Assembly: GCA_963969395.1 (NCBI GenBank)
Contig: OZ017798.1
Location: 15,616,173 to 15,680,172 of the forward strand
Reading direction: 5' to 3'
DNA: 64,000 nucleotides
Source of the DNA: Pseudoscleropodium purum
Taxonomy: Eukaryota > Streptophyta > Bryopsida > Hypnales > Brachytheciaceae
Shown: piece by piece, positions 37,501 through 48,895 of the stretch
Position numbering within the stretch: the stretch's first letter is position 1
Layout: the number at the start of each line of letters is the position of its first letter
Translations under genes and position numbers: made by a program
The notes under the pieces: model-generated
The model's input: only the letters and a program-made list of their open reading frames with translations
Database searches by the model: none
Told to the model about the DNA's origin: nothing

Positions 37501-38775
37501 TATAGAGGATGAAGGTTTATGCGAGGCAACACTTTGTTGCCTCTACAGTTATTTGAATGAGGTCCAAATGTTCTTGATGTTTGGTATATAAGATTTAACT
37601 TCAGCTATTACTGTATCAGGTGCTGGAGCATAAACCTTACAATCACAAAGCGGATGTTTACTCCTTTGGCATTACTATATGGTAAGTGTCCGAATTTCGA
37701 GGTGAAAGTTGTATCGCGATTAAATTGGCCAGGGAATTTGTTCTGCAATATGTGTATTGCATGCAGTTTGACCCAGAACTTTTTTGCCATGCCCGGTACC
37801 ACTTTAATTCTCACCTTCGATAACGTGTATTCCGGCGTGCATCTTCATTAAAATTTGTAGATGTTTGAAAGTTCATTCGATTTAGTGACCATTTGATTCT
37901 GTAAGTCAAATTTGACATATGTTTGGTGATGTTTAGGGAGGTTCTTACAGGAGAGGTACCGCACGGAGGTCTTACTCCATTGCAAGCTGCAGTCGGAGTA
38001 GTACAACGGTATGCATCGCAGTTTTTTCCACGAAGTAGCCTAGGGCGAATCGACTTAGTGTCAGCAGCTTTGAGTCGAGATTTTTCAATTTATTGGGAAT
38101 TTTTGTGTTTGGATGCAGAACGTTGGAAAGTGAAAACATCACTATGCGTTTGTCTGTCACATAATGGGACCATCAGTCTTCGCTGCGTGTTGATTGATAA
38201 ATTGACTTTTTCTCTCTAATGAAATTAATCCTGCTTCGTAAGAGGAAATTGCATCCGCTAGATATTCTAGTACATGTTTTTTTTAGTGGATAGGTCAAAA
38301 GTGGATTTTGCACCTCAAGTACTAATCAATCATATTTTCCTTTTTCAGCGGTCTTCGACCAGAAGTGCCTCCTTATGTCCCAGGGACTGTGACAACTTTG
38401 ATGCAACAATGCTGGCATGACGACCCAAGGAAAAGACCCGAATTTAGCGAAGTACGTAAATGTTTCTCAAACCACATTTGGTGAACTGTCATTGACTACC
38501 TACGGAGTTATTTAGCAGATATCCGATTTCAAGATTTGTGCCATGCCATTTAATGTATGGGTAAACGTATATTTTGCAAATGTCTGAAGCAACCCAAGCA
38601 AACCGACTGAATTATTTTCAATAGAAATATAGTTCAATCTTCAATAGAGGCACTGGTGCTGACACCGTACTTTATTTACGACTTTGAACAGGTGCTTGGC
38701 ATTCTGGAGGACCTGGTCACATTGACACCCCCCAGAAGAGGAATTTTTTCAAGGAGGAAGACAGTAGCAGTATGA
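31527..38775 (+). CDS. ACT-domain Raf-like protein kinase (STY8/17/46 type), 13 exons
   Basis: A cytosolic dual-specificity (Ser/Thr/Tyr) kinase; in Arabidopsis its relatives phosphorylate transit peptides of chloroplast precursor proteins. Exons: 31527-31885, 33242-33845, 34108-34182, 34976-35113, 35470-35663, 36031-36123, 36501-36599, 36755-36812, 37085-37213, 37620-37681, 37937-38008, 38349-38451, 38692-38775. They sum to 2070 nt (689 residues) with GT..AG borders and consistent phases. The N-terminal family block ends in [12 protein letters not shown], which spans intron 1. An ACT domain lies at about 288-365 ([20 protein letters not shown], then [18 protein letters not shown]). The kinase domain starts near 393 with glycine loop GTGSTG (400-405), K420 in VAIK, E452, [12 protein letters not shown] with D528, DFG at 546-548 and APE at 581-583. 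All catalytic residues are present. It is longer than Arabidopsis STY46, with inserts after beta-3 (about 424-448) and in the activation segment (about 554-567). ATG 31527 is the first in-frame ATG after a stop. Confidence 0.93.
35238..35378. mobile_element. inverted-repeat element in kinase intron 4
   Basis: TCGTTAAATTGG at 35243-35254 is matched by its exact reverse complement at 35362-35373. With one mismatch the arms extend to 17 bp (35238-35254 and 35362-35378). The 141-bp unit lies wholly within the intron 35114-35469. A related pair lies in intron 9. It looks like a small MITE. No target duplication was evident. Confidence 0.55.
37228..37420. mobile_element. inverted-repeat element in kinase intron 9
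   Basis: TCGTTAAATTGGCG at 37228 and, inverted, CCGCTAAATTGGCG ending at 37420 form imperfect arms of about 25 bp. The same core, TTAAATTGG, forms the arms of the intron 4 element. The left arm starts only 14 bases after the donor site at 37214. A third half-copy, GCGATTAAATTGGCC, lies in intron 10 near 37718. Confidence 0.5.
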
Positions 38776-39484
38776 TCCCGAAACTAATCGATTTCCGGTA
38801 ATTGACACATCGCCATTGACCAGAGTGCGGGAGCTTCATGGTTTGTAAACAAGTCCACTGTAAACATTTAATATGGTTGGAAACTTCATTTTGGAATGTG
38901 CTTGTGTAGTAGTAGACTGAGCGACAGCAGCAGACTGAGCGACAGAAGTTTTACATCTTCACTTACCAATTGCACCATACTCTTAGATCCTGATCCAGCT
39001 GCTTAGGTTCTTTAGTACTTAAAGGCTATCCACACTAGCCAAAAGGCAATGAAGTGGAAGCATGTATTTCGTGTACATGAGCTAGTGGTTACCACACCAC
39101 AGGAATGTCGAGAGATTGAGGAGTCATTTTTTCAGTTGGGCATGCGTAGCTTGGGGCACATTTTATTTTGCACATGAAAGATGGCAATGAGAAAGCAGGT
39201 GTTCTTTTCCGAGGCACTATTGGTTAGAAGTCCATGAACTCGAAAGAAGGAAGAACTTTTAATTATTGGCTCTAGACCTGGGGAGTGTAGAAGTTTGAAT
39301 GTAAAGCTCCCTGACTATGTTTTGCCAAAAAACACTTCAGAATTACCATTCTAGTGCAAATGTAAAAATGAATAAAAATTACTATTGTTGCATATTCAAC
39401 TATGTAAGAGAGAATGTGTGGAAGGATTTTCAAAAACTTAGATACTGTAACATTCATTGCAAGATTTCAGCAATATAAGTTGTA
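38776..39484 (+). other. kinase 3' flank
   Basis: Presumed 3' untranslated region and flank. A short tandem duplication of AGACTGAGCGACAG occurs at about 38912-38945. AATAAAAATT near 39370 is a candidate polyadenylation element, though far from the stop. The small minus-strand frame 39272-39457 has no domain. Confidence 0.4.
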
Positions 39485-39520
39485 CTTCCTCCATCCCCAA
39501 ATGACCTTGTTGGACAAAAC
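39485..39520. mobile_element. single mariner-like terminus
   Basis: After a TA at 39483-39484 the sequence reads CTTCCTCCATCCCCAAATGA, the same type of end as at 14335 and 15531. No matching opposite end was found close by, so this is an orphan terminus or a decayed element. Confidence 0.35.
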
Positions 39521-39959
39521 GTTCTAAATTAATAAATGCTTAAGAGGATGTTTTGTATCCTAGGGATGATTTCAAGGAGGGCTTGAGGATAGAAGAAAAA
39601 CATTTTTTCATCTAAAATGGTGTTGGGGGAGTTGTTTGAACCCAATTTCAATGAAAGATATATATCCTCATTGTGATATTATTTGACTTTTCTATTTAAG
39701 AAAATGGCAAATACATGGGTCATTATTTAGTAGGTTTTGGCAATTTGTACACCTTTTTGTGGATTTTAATTTATGTCATAAAAGTATTCTTTTTTGAATT
39801 TGATAACAACTAATAAACTAATATTATCAAGTTTCTATTATCTATTATGATAGAGTATTGGTTTTCTAATTTTAGAATGATACAATAATATTTTCGCACC
39901 ATGCTATTCTACACTGGCACCTAAACCTTTAAAGAAGTTTTCATATTTTTTAAACATAT

Positions 39960-40165
39960 TTTGTACTCGATATGAATTCTTTTCATAATTTATTCAAAAA
40001 TTCACAATAATTCAATTTTTTTTTAATTTTTAATTTGTAAGACTTATGGAGAACATGCAATTACATCTATGGAAAAGTTAACACAAAAATTTCATTAATA
40101 TATCATTGTAGAATGGGAGAATACAAAGAAATGAACTTCAAGGGTTGAAAAGTAGTCATAGGTAT
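39960..40165. repeat. solo arm of the 5.9-kb inverted-repeat family
   Basis: Aligns with the right arm near 7030-7215. A CGATATGAATTCTTTTCATA block is followed by AATTCACAATAATT, TGTAAGACTTATGGAGAACA, and GTAGAATGGGAGAATACAAA. It is clearly diverged. No opposite arm is nearby. Confidence 0.45.
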
Positions 40166-40229
40166 TTATTTTCAAGATTAAAATGAAATGAATTCTTTCT
40201 TTCTACCTTTACACATTAGGATACTTGTT

Positions 40230-42235
40230 GTATATTTTTCGGAATCTAATCTTATTCAACTAAATCTGAGTTCGAACACCAGGAAATGAACTATATAAGG
40301 CTAGCGTGATGTGTTTAAAGGTCACAATGTATAATCGTGCAAAATTCAGAGACTTATTCATTCGTAATCCCACTAGAATCCAAGGTATCACTCAAGCTGT
40401 CCATTAGTAGATGCTATTGACTGATGTATGCGGTCACAGTCCTGTCTAGTGTGCTACTGGTTTGTAACAATAGTTCTAGGCCAATAGTTTAATGTGGACT
40501 GACTTGTAGTGAATGCATATGCAATGCAGGACTTATAGACTAAATAAGTAATAGTATTGTTATTCTTAGTATTTAGCAAAAGAATAAGAGCTAATGTTTT
40601 AGAATAACTCACAATGATCAACACACCCACACTCAAGGACAATAGGGCCAAACACGTGCAAATTAGTATGCTCTACCTACAACATGTACAAATTTCAAGC
40701 TTACAACATGTAGATATATGAAACTTCTAACACAACATTCTAACACCTATAACCATGACAACTAAAACGTTAATCCAAAACTAATAACCACACTTGTACC
40801 TATACCCAAACTAGTGGCACGGCCCAAAGGGCGTTCGAAAAATTTTGACCTTTATTTTAATTTGTTTTATCCGTCACTATCCTATGGTCGTATGATACCC
40901 GATTGATACCCTAGATTGTTTCAATACTCGTACTCCAGTTGATACCCCGCCCGATACTATGGCCGCGATAACTGTGCCCAAACGGGTCTCAACCCCCCCC
41001 CGGTCAAACCAGGTCCAATTCCCAACCACAACCCCAACCTACCTGTGCTCGACTTCGTTTGCTCATCACCCCGACTGTTTGCGCCGTAGCTGCATTCGTC
41101 GGCCTTCGACGACGAATTTTTGTTCAATTTCTTCAAATCCTTATACAATTTTACCCAATTTCTTACACATTTGTAATCACATCAGGTTTTGGATTACAAA
41201 CTGTAGATTGATACTTCCAATTCCAATTTCATTATAAATTTTGGACAACCTTGCCAATCCGAATCCCTAATTCAATTTACAGCCCGCAGGTTGTGGAATT
41301 GACAATTTTCACACTGAATTCAACCCAATTTCACAAACAATTTCATACTTTTAGTGCTCTGGATCAATCACGCATAAGAATTCCTACTAAGGTACACAAA
41401 AATTGAATTCGAATTTTGGTTTGGGCCCGATTTGGCACTACAGGTTCAACTTCCTTTTGACGCCTTTATTCACCAACTGCCCTCGTTGATTGGCACTGTG
41501 GCTGCCAAACTGATTGCTGCGCCTCTGAATTTACTACCGAATCTGATCTCTCGTTTGCTCATCGTCGCTTCACCTACTGGTCCAGGGACAATTCGGCAAA
41601 TCAAAATCTCACTGAATTCACCACTAGAATCTTAACAGTATCTTCCCAGTGTTACGAGTGCTTTCGCAAACTCCAGCATCGAGTGCAAATCGTGAAAATT
41701 CAACCCCTCCGTTATCGTTCCTCGAGGCTGCCCAGATGCACACAGTGCTCCACACCTCACTCAGCTTTTGATTCCCTTCGATTCGCCGATCAGCTTCATC
41801 GCACTACACTGATTCTCTCCCAATCCACCGACCAACTCGCACCTTTCCACCCACAGCCTTCACTGATTCACATCAGAAGTTCACCCAACTTCCCTGAGAC
41901 CTCCAAATCCACAATCGGTACTTCCAGAATTCAAACAATTTTGCCATAACTCATAGAAACTCAAATTTCATACAACACAATTACATAATTTTCAATTTTA
42001 TTGCAATTACACAAATGATACGAGCAAAGATTACAGCACTAGGAGAGAGTCAATTTTTAATCTACACGGGGAGAGAGAAAAATGAGAGGAGAGAGAGATT
42101 TAAGTCAAGGGAGGGAAGGATCGGAAGTGGGAAGATTACGCAGGCACCGCTCCCAATCACACCCGTAACCCTATCTTTCTCCTTGTTCTCTTTTCTTTAT
42201 CTTTATTGCTTTTTTCTTTATTCTTTCTAATTACT
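40230..42235. other. GC-shifted island, not identified
   Basis: Composition rises from about 40.8 kb and is highest at 40.9-41.1 kb, which includes an uninterrupted C run at about 40993-41001. Frames at 40957-41237, 41432-41635, 41683-41949 and 42015-42230 lack any known domain. A purine-rich GGGAGAGAG/GGAGAGAG stretch lies near 42070-42110. A decayed long terminal repeat plus leader, or a gene-promoter relic, are both possible; neither TG..CA ends nor a primer-binding site could be established. Confidence 0.35.
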
Positions 42236-43006
42236 AACTTCTTCCCCTAATTACTACTTATTTAACCCATTTCACACTTATATGGTGAAATATAGTTCTA
42301 TTTCCACTATATTCTAGAAATAGAATGAGTTATATATATAAAGTTCACAAAAAAAATGAAAAAGTAGCTCTAAAGATCAAAAAATTAGACTACAATACCA
42401 GACTTTGAATCCTCTTAACTTAAAATCTTTGTACTACAAATTTTGATTATAAATTTTTTATGTTGGAGAATTGAATTGAAAGTCTAAGTAAAAATTTCAA
42501 AAATGAACCTTGTTTGTATTTCTTTAAAAAATTGTTTAGTAGAAGTAGGTTCAAGGTAGAAAAATATCCTAAATTGTTAATAGCTCTAATTGAATGACAA
42601 GAACTCAATTTTTGAAGGAAACCTTAATTCTTTCAATCTTTTTTTTGGAAATTAAAAAATTGAGTTCACAAACAAATTTGTTATATCATTTTTTCAAAAA
42701 TTTACTTTGATTGCTTGTAACAGAAGATTCTTCATATCTTTTACACCAATAATGCAAACAAATTAATCAAATCTTTTTATATAGATAAAAACATTGTTTG
42801 TGAGAAATTGATTTTTAATCAATTTAAATTTGAATTATTGTGATTTTTTTATTGTTCACAGTTTCACACTAAAATATTTTAATTTGGTTGGCATATCTAT
42901 TGTTTGCAAACATTGATTGAAACAAAAAATACTCCTAAAAAGCTAATTTGTTTCTTTTATCTTAAAAAATTTCAAAAAATGATATTAAATATTGATATTT
43001 TAGGGA
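42236..43006. other. AT-rich intergenic DNA
   Basis: Nothing recognised. Confidence 0.6.
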
Positions 43007-43250
43007 GGGTTGCTATTATGTGACCATAGGAGTGTGCTCATGAGCCTACAATACTATACACCTATAACATAAGTGTATATACTATAGAAACTGTCAATAA
43101 TTATAAGATATATATATTATAAATACCCATATTATAAGTGTTTATAATACATACACCTTCTACAGTCAGAGGTATTTATAAAATATAAGTACCTATATTG
43201 TAGGCTCAATGCTCACAGGCTCGCATTTTTGGGCTCACATACTAGCACCA
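43007..43250. mobile_element. MITE family 1, copy B (about 244 bp)
   Basis: Begins GGGTTGCTATTATGTGACC and ends GGCTCACATACTAGCACCA, an inverted repeat of about 18 bp with mismatches. Like the copy at 19421-19650, the interior carries repeated TATTATAAGTGT-type words. There is no coding capacity. Confidence 0.6.
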
Positions 43251-44443
43251 TTGAGATTTTAGGTACCTACCCAAATTTTCATTTGTTTACCAAAAAGACA
43301 ATGGTCTTGTAGAGGTTATATATGTCTCTACTTGAAAATTGAGTGAATGCAATAGAATTTGCTCTATGTTGGATAATATTTAGAGAGAGGTATGAAGATA
43401 TGGTTTGGTATAGCAAGTATAATCATTGACAATATTGTATCTACCATTGACAATTTAATGTTTGCAATGAAGTTGAATGTTTCATTTCTAAACTTAGACA
43501 CATAAGACCTTAACCCTTTTAGGCCTAGGGAACCACAAATTCGTTTCTAGAATGAGAAAAATAGAAATAACTTGTAGTCTAAGAGTAATTGAAGAAGTGA
43601 GCTAGGAAACAAAGGTCCCTAATCTTTTTTATAGAGAATGAATTGGAAAAATTTACTATAGAAAATATAATTGTGTGCAACAATTATATGTGTTTATAGA
43701 TGGATACGTTTGCCAATCTTTGTATGGTACATAGAAATATGTGGAAAAAGTTGCAAAAGATGCAACCCTTTTTCAACTTGAACAAGATTGCATTAGGAGA
43801 ATTGTGAATCCTGCAGAAGCCCTTGAAATATTAACAAAACTAAACTTGGAAATTAGAATATATAAGCTAGTTTGAGTACAATAAAACTAACAAAAATGAG
43901 TCTCTATCTTGTATGGAGTACAAGGGAGTAGCATGCACAATTGGTAGTTATGCAACAATTTAAAAGTAATTGTTGGAAGTCCACTGTCAAAGGGTGTAGT
44001 TTAGTCAATGTTAATTTATTTTAATTTTAATCTAGTACTAATGATGAGAGGGAGGGGTATAAATGTTGACAACAGATTGCTCGTTTTTTGTTGAAAACTA
44101 TATTATAGATTGGTAATATTCGGATTCCAACCCTTTCCATCACTAAGAATGTTCATATTTACAACAATCAAGAACTTCAAACTATTACAAAGTAGTTTGA
44201 TAGTGCTACATACTTAGACACTTGATTTCAATTTTTTGCATACAATTAACTTATTGACAATCAATTGGGCCATTTTAGTTTGACCAAGTTACATGGCATT
44301 GCCTATTTGCTTTCCATATTCATGATTTGTTTGTTATTTTTTATATTTTGATGTTATAACTAGTTTCAAAAAGATTCTTTGAAGCAACAGACATGTAGTT
44401 AATTGTACAAAGGCCATCTTGTTGGAAACACTCTCTATACAGT
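43251..44443. other. AT-rich intergenic DNA
   Basis: Nothing recognised. It might include the outer end of the pogo-like transposon described below. Confidence 0.55.
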
Positions 44444-44538
44444 AAAATAAGAAGCCAAGGTACTTGTCAGACAATTAAATAAGAAGCGAAGGTACCTGTC
44501 ACAAAATAAAATAAGAAGTCAAGGTACCATAGGAACAA
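44444..44538 (+). repeat. 32-bp tandem repeat, three copies
   Basis: ATAAGAAG starts at 44447, 44479 and 44511, 32 bp apart, each followed by a block of the form YSAAGGTACC/T. Confidence 0.8.
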
Positions 44539-44677
44539 TGTATTATATGTTGCCAATTCAAATTGACCAATGGTAGTCGCTTCTTTCCATCATTGCATGA
44601 AGACAAGAGCTGGGCAAAAATAAGGGATTTGTGAATTCAAATTATCTTCAAAGTACATGTTTATGAGCTAAGAAGTG

Positions 44678-46800
44678 TCACTTTGCATGAGTTGTAAGGG
44701 GCTTCTTAAGGGTCCACAATTCTTCTATTGGTGGTGTCTTGGAGGGAAACACAAAGATAATACAAATAGACACTAAGCATTTTTTGGAAAGGTCACTTCT
44801 TAAAGAAATATGGCATATAATATTGTGTATAGCAATAATTTTAGTACTTTTAGATATAATGGTCAACAATGTGCTTTTTCTAAATCTTTTTCCAACTTTT
44901 GTTGTAGATGTTAGCTTCAACTACCTCTATGCAAGTGTCAATCAATCATAAAAGAAACACAACTAAATTGATATGTTAATTTTGAGTAAAAAGATTTCTT
45001 TATTTGCCTATATTGAATATTTCTCGAATTAAGTATGTATTTTCACATTAAAGGCATAGTTTTTTGTGTTGATTGCTTTAAATGTATGAATCATAAAAGC
45101 AATGTCTATTGAATGAAAAAGTCTTTGAAGTAAATCTTTTATGAGATTGCTACATGCATATATTTACACATCTATATTTTAGATTTGGTTTGCAAAGTAG
45201 TTATGTTTCTCATACATGGTAGTTAAATTGTCAAAGAAGGATTTGACATGTGTTGGATACAAATTTTGTGCCCTACTCACCTCAAATGCTTGTGCAACTC
45301 CAAGAGTTTATTGTGGGTTTTGTTTTTTGAACCATTTCAACCAACTAGCTCCAAGTATTCCATTGGTGAATCAATTTGGTCTTTCCTAAACCATCTCAAC
45401 CATGTTTTCTCTTGTCTTTTGTTGTTAGTGAAAGATCCCAAGCTAGTATATTGCTCAAATATTTAAAGAGAGTTTCTTTTTTAGATTTGGTGAAGGTACC
45501 TTGTCTACCTATCTTTCTAAATGTCCTTTTTCCATTAGCATGATTCACCAAGCTTGTTCTAGGTATTTTGTAGAAATCACTAACTTGTTGGATTTTATGT
45601 CTATCTTCTATTGCTAGGATTGCTAGTTGAAGTGCTTCATTTGTTCAAGACCTCCTTCTTTGACTACTTGTGGTTTGGGATGTATTTTTTGGGGGAGGTA
45701 AGAGCTCTTTGTGAGTGATATCTACCAAGGGTTTTATAAAAGAAGATGAAATGATTACTTTTAGTTGCCTTGACATTTGTCTTGTTTTGTGTGAAGGAAC
45801 TCCTCCTCCCTTATTCCCAACTACCTTGGCACTTGCCTCTCCAATTTCTAGGTCAAATTTGTCCTTTTTGAATTGATCTTGTTGCTCATTGCCACACCTT
45901 GGGAGGTTTTGGAATGATGGTATTTTCCTTTTGCCCTTCTTTAATTTATTGACTATAGCATTTTTCTTCTTTGTGACAATTTTTTGCTTAAACTTCTCTC
46001 TTTTTGAAAAGATCACTTTCATTACCTCTACTTATATTGCTCTCTTCATCATTGTTAGAATTTTGACCTTCAATACTATTATTATCTTCACTTCTCCTGC
46101 TTCTATTATATGATTTGTCATTACTACTACTATTTCACTAAAGTTTTTGTACTTCTTTGATGAACTTGCTTTTTGAATGCTAATTGTTGTTTGTTGCACT
46201 TGATCTAGTTTGGATTGCATTGGTGAACTTCGTAGTTGTACTACTAAAATTTGGAATTACATTGCTACGACTTGGGGCTACACTACTGTGACTTAGGGTT
46301 GCACCCTTGGAAGCTAGCCCCTGTAGCTATATTGTTGCTCTTTCTCACTTCTAGTTTGTTCCAAGCCATCTTGTGTCCTACTTTGTCCCAAGCCATCCAC
46401 TGTCCTACTTCTCCATTGTTGTTTGTTCCTAAACTCGAAACTATTGTTTTCACTCATGTCTAGACCTTCTTCATTGTTAGTTTCACATTTTGGCTATTAA
46501 TCAATCCTATTGTTGAAGCATGTTAACAATGACTCTACCTTGATTTTGTGTGCACGAATTTGATGTTGTGATTTGCCTCTACTAAGAACTCAAATGACCT
46601 TCTTATATGCATTGTTTGAATTTGGAACACCAAAAATTGAAGTCAATAATTCTTGATACTCTTTTTCTTCACTATGATTCCTTAGGTGCTCAATTTCTTC
46701 TTGTGAATCCTTACTATTGTCAGTTGGACTATAGTATTCATCTTCATTATCAGCCCTCTCATAGAGATCCCTATACAACATCTCCTATCTTCACTACTAG
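44678..46800 (-). pseudogene. decayed pogo-like transposase (Tc1/mariner superfamily)
   Basis: Read on the minus strand, pieces in shifting frames follow the order of a pogo/Tigger/CENP-B-type transposase. A basic N-terminal part lies at 45645-46022. Next, at about 45433-45643, comes a Psq-type helix-turn-helix with ALQLAILAIEDRHKIQQVS and DFYKIPRTSLVNHANGKR. After a frameshift, the second DNA-binding half at about 45182-45370 reads SWLKWFKKQNPQ, an in-frame stop, then VAQAFEVSRAQNLYPTHV and FFDNLTTMYEKHNY. The following CDE catalytic block is destroyed. A tentative end of the DDE domain lies at 44678-44920 (HISLRSDL and FPSKTPPIEELW). The frame at 46590-46781, rich in acidic residues, may be the start. 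Several stops and at least one frameshift make it dead. Terminal repeats were not located. Confidence 0.72.
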
Positions 46801-47666
46801 ATGTCACCATTGTAGTCACCCTACCAAAATTCTACACAAAGATTGCACCTTTTTTTCACAAGAATGTAGTCTTTGTAAGAAGACATTTACTTCCACATTG
46901 TTAGACTATGAAGACTATGTTGTAAATGTTGTACTTGACATTTATGGAGTTCTAATTTAGTTTTTTCAAAACCTTAAAGTACCACTTTTGTGATCCAATT
47001 ACTATTTTGCAACACCCAATGTACTTATGTTGACATGCATATAAGTTCTTCACTTCCACATTTTTCCTCCATGATCAAATCTTCTTAGATCTTTATTCAC
47101 CATAGATAAGTTGTATTAGAAACTTGTTTAAATTTTAAACCACTTTTTGTTTTTTTTAAGCAATCTGTAATTTATAAATTGATCTCTAACCAAATTGGCA
47201 CCATCTTCTAGGTGACCATAATGTGCAATTTGACCATCATAGGTGTTTTACCTTATATTCAATATGTTTTTGGTGCAATTGCAAAATGAATGAGATTGTT
47301 TGCAGAGGCTTGTTTATAGTTGGAGCAATCAAATATTGCTTACCAAACTTTTTATTCATGATTGGATTAAGACTAGCTAATTAAAGTATGAGCCCCCAAA
47401 GGATATCAAGTATTGTTTTAATGAAGGACCAATCAAAGCTTGCCAAGCATTCATTCAATCTAATGTACTTTCTATTGTATCAAGCTTATAAAAATTTGAA
47501 TCAACCATTGTTGATATAGAACTTAATCAACATTATTTCTAGAATGCGAGGCAACAATGGAAATCATATACAAATGTTTTTTTTTAAGTATAATCTATAA
47601 AAAAAACATTAAATGGAAGGACTTATGATAGGGAATAAATCATGAAATACTAGTCTAAAAAAATAA
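46801..47666. other. AT-rich intergenic DNA
   Basis: Nothing firmly recognised. It probably contains the transposon's other flank. Confidence 0.5.
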
Positions 47667-48030
47667 ATTCTTGAGTAACTAAAAATGAAGGTAGTGTGAG
47701 TAAGCTCCAAAACTACCATCCAACCTAATGATAGTTTTGGGGTTGTTGGATGGTATCTCCATTTTTTATCAAATTAAAAAAAAACCTGAAAATTCTCGAG
47801 TAACCAAAAATGATGGTACTCCAATTTTTGGTCAAATTTTTAAAAAATCTCATAATTTAAAATGGAGGTAGTATTATTGAACCCCAAAAGTACTGTCAAA
47901 TCCAATAGTGGTGTTTGGGTTGTTAGACAATATCCCTTTTTCTCTCAAAAATTTAGAAAATAATTAAATTTTTTTTAATAAATTTGATAATATGAGTACC
48001 ATTAACAATCCAAAAACCATTGCTAAACCC
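47667..48030 (+). repeat. tandem duplication, unit about 177 bp
   Basis: AATGAAGGTAGT at 47684 recurs as AATGGAGGTAGT at 47861, and GGTTGTTGGATGGTATC at 47741 recurs as GGTTGTTAGACAATATC at 47918. Both pairs are 177 bp apart. A partial third unit may follow near 47990. The first unit holds a hairpin, ACCATCCAAC with its exact complement GTTGGATGGT. Confidence 0.65.
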
Positions 48031-48365
48031 AAGTGCATTTACAAGTAGATTATCAAAAGCAAAACTTTGAAGAGGTAAGTCATAGGAAAAAGTGTTTTTA
48101 TTATAATGGATTCATCTTTTAAATTCTTTTGATGAAACAATGATCCTAGTAGAATCTTTATGTATAGATATAGATGGAGGCTTCTTGCTTGCCATTTTTT
48201 ATATCCTTTATTTTGGCCTCATTCTTATCAATGGTTGAATTGAGGACCTTTCATTCTTTTTTTCTTCACATTTGATTCTACGTTAAAACCTATATCACCT
48301 ACCATATGTACAGTGGGGTACCAATCAAAATGTCGTTTTCGAATTCGTAGTAAGAAAAATTTCAG

Positions 48366-48895
48366 TACTGCCAACTTTGAAAGCCTCCTAAGAACTCAAA
48401 AATTGGTATTTTACCACAAAATTTTTATCAAAGAATTATCTTTAAGTTAATTATATGTTCAACAAATTTCAAGGCCAAAAGATTCACCGAAAAAAAGTTA
48501 TTCAAAATCTACCAACATTGGTAGCTGTGGAAATTTTTTCACTGCTGCCAAATTTGACAGCCTCCCAAAGATTTTATTTTATTTTATTTTTGCCATGAAA
48601 TTATTGGAACAAAAAACTCTTTATATTAATAACATATGATAAAAATTTCAAGACCAAAAGATTAATATAAAAAAAGATATTAACAATCTACCAACATGTG
48701 TCGTTTTGAGAAACAATTGTGAAAACCGTTTCACTACTTCAACTTTGACATCCTCCTAAGGACTGAAAAATTGCTTATTTACCATGAAATTTTTGGCACA
48801 ACATGCTCTTTATGATAAAAAAAAACATTCATGCCACATTTCAAGGTCAAAAAATTTATACAAAAAAAAAATATTTACATCTACCAATGTGTATG
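48366..48895 (+). repeat. tandem repeat, three units of about 177-191 bp
   Basis: Each unit starts with a CCAAMTTTGA-like block and CCTCC (48371, 48548, 48739). It then carries ACCACAAAATTTTT / GCCATGAAATTATT / ACCATGAAATTTTT, next ATTTCAAGRYCAAAA, and ends with ATCTACCAA. Identity between units is about two thirds by eye. No coding frame persists. Confidence 0.7.

Noticed and set aside
40260..40290. GAGTTCGAACACC as part of a tRNA T-loop
   Set aside because: No acceptor stem, D arm or anticodon arm could be paired around it on either strand.
40957..42230. A cluster of short plus-strand frames as a split gene
   Set aside because: The frames do not join through convincing splice sites and show no family.
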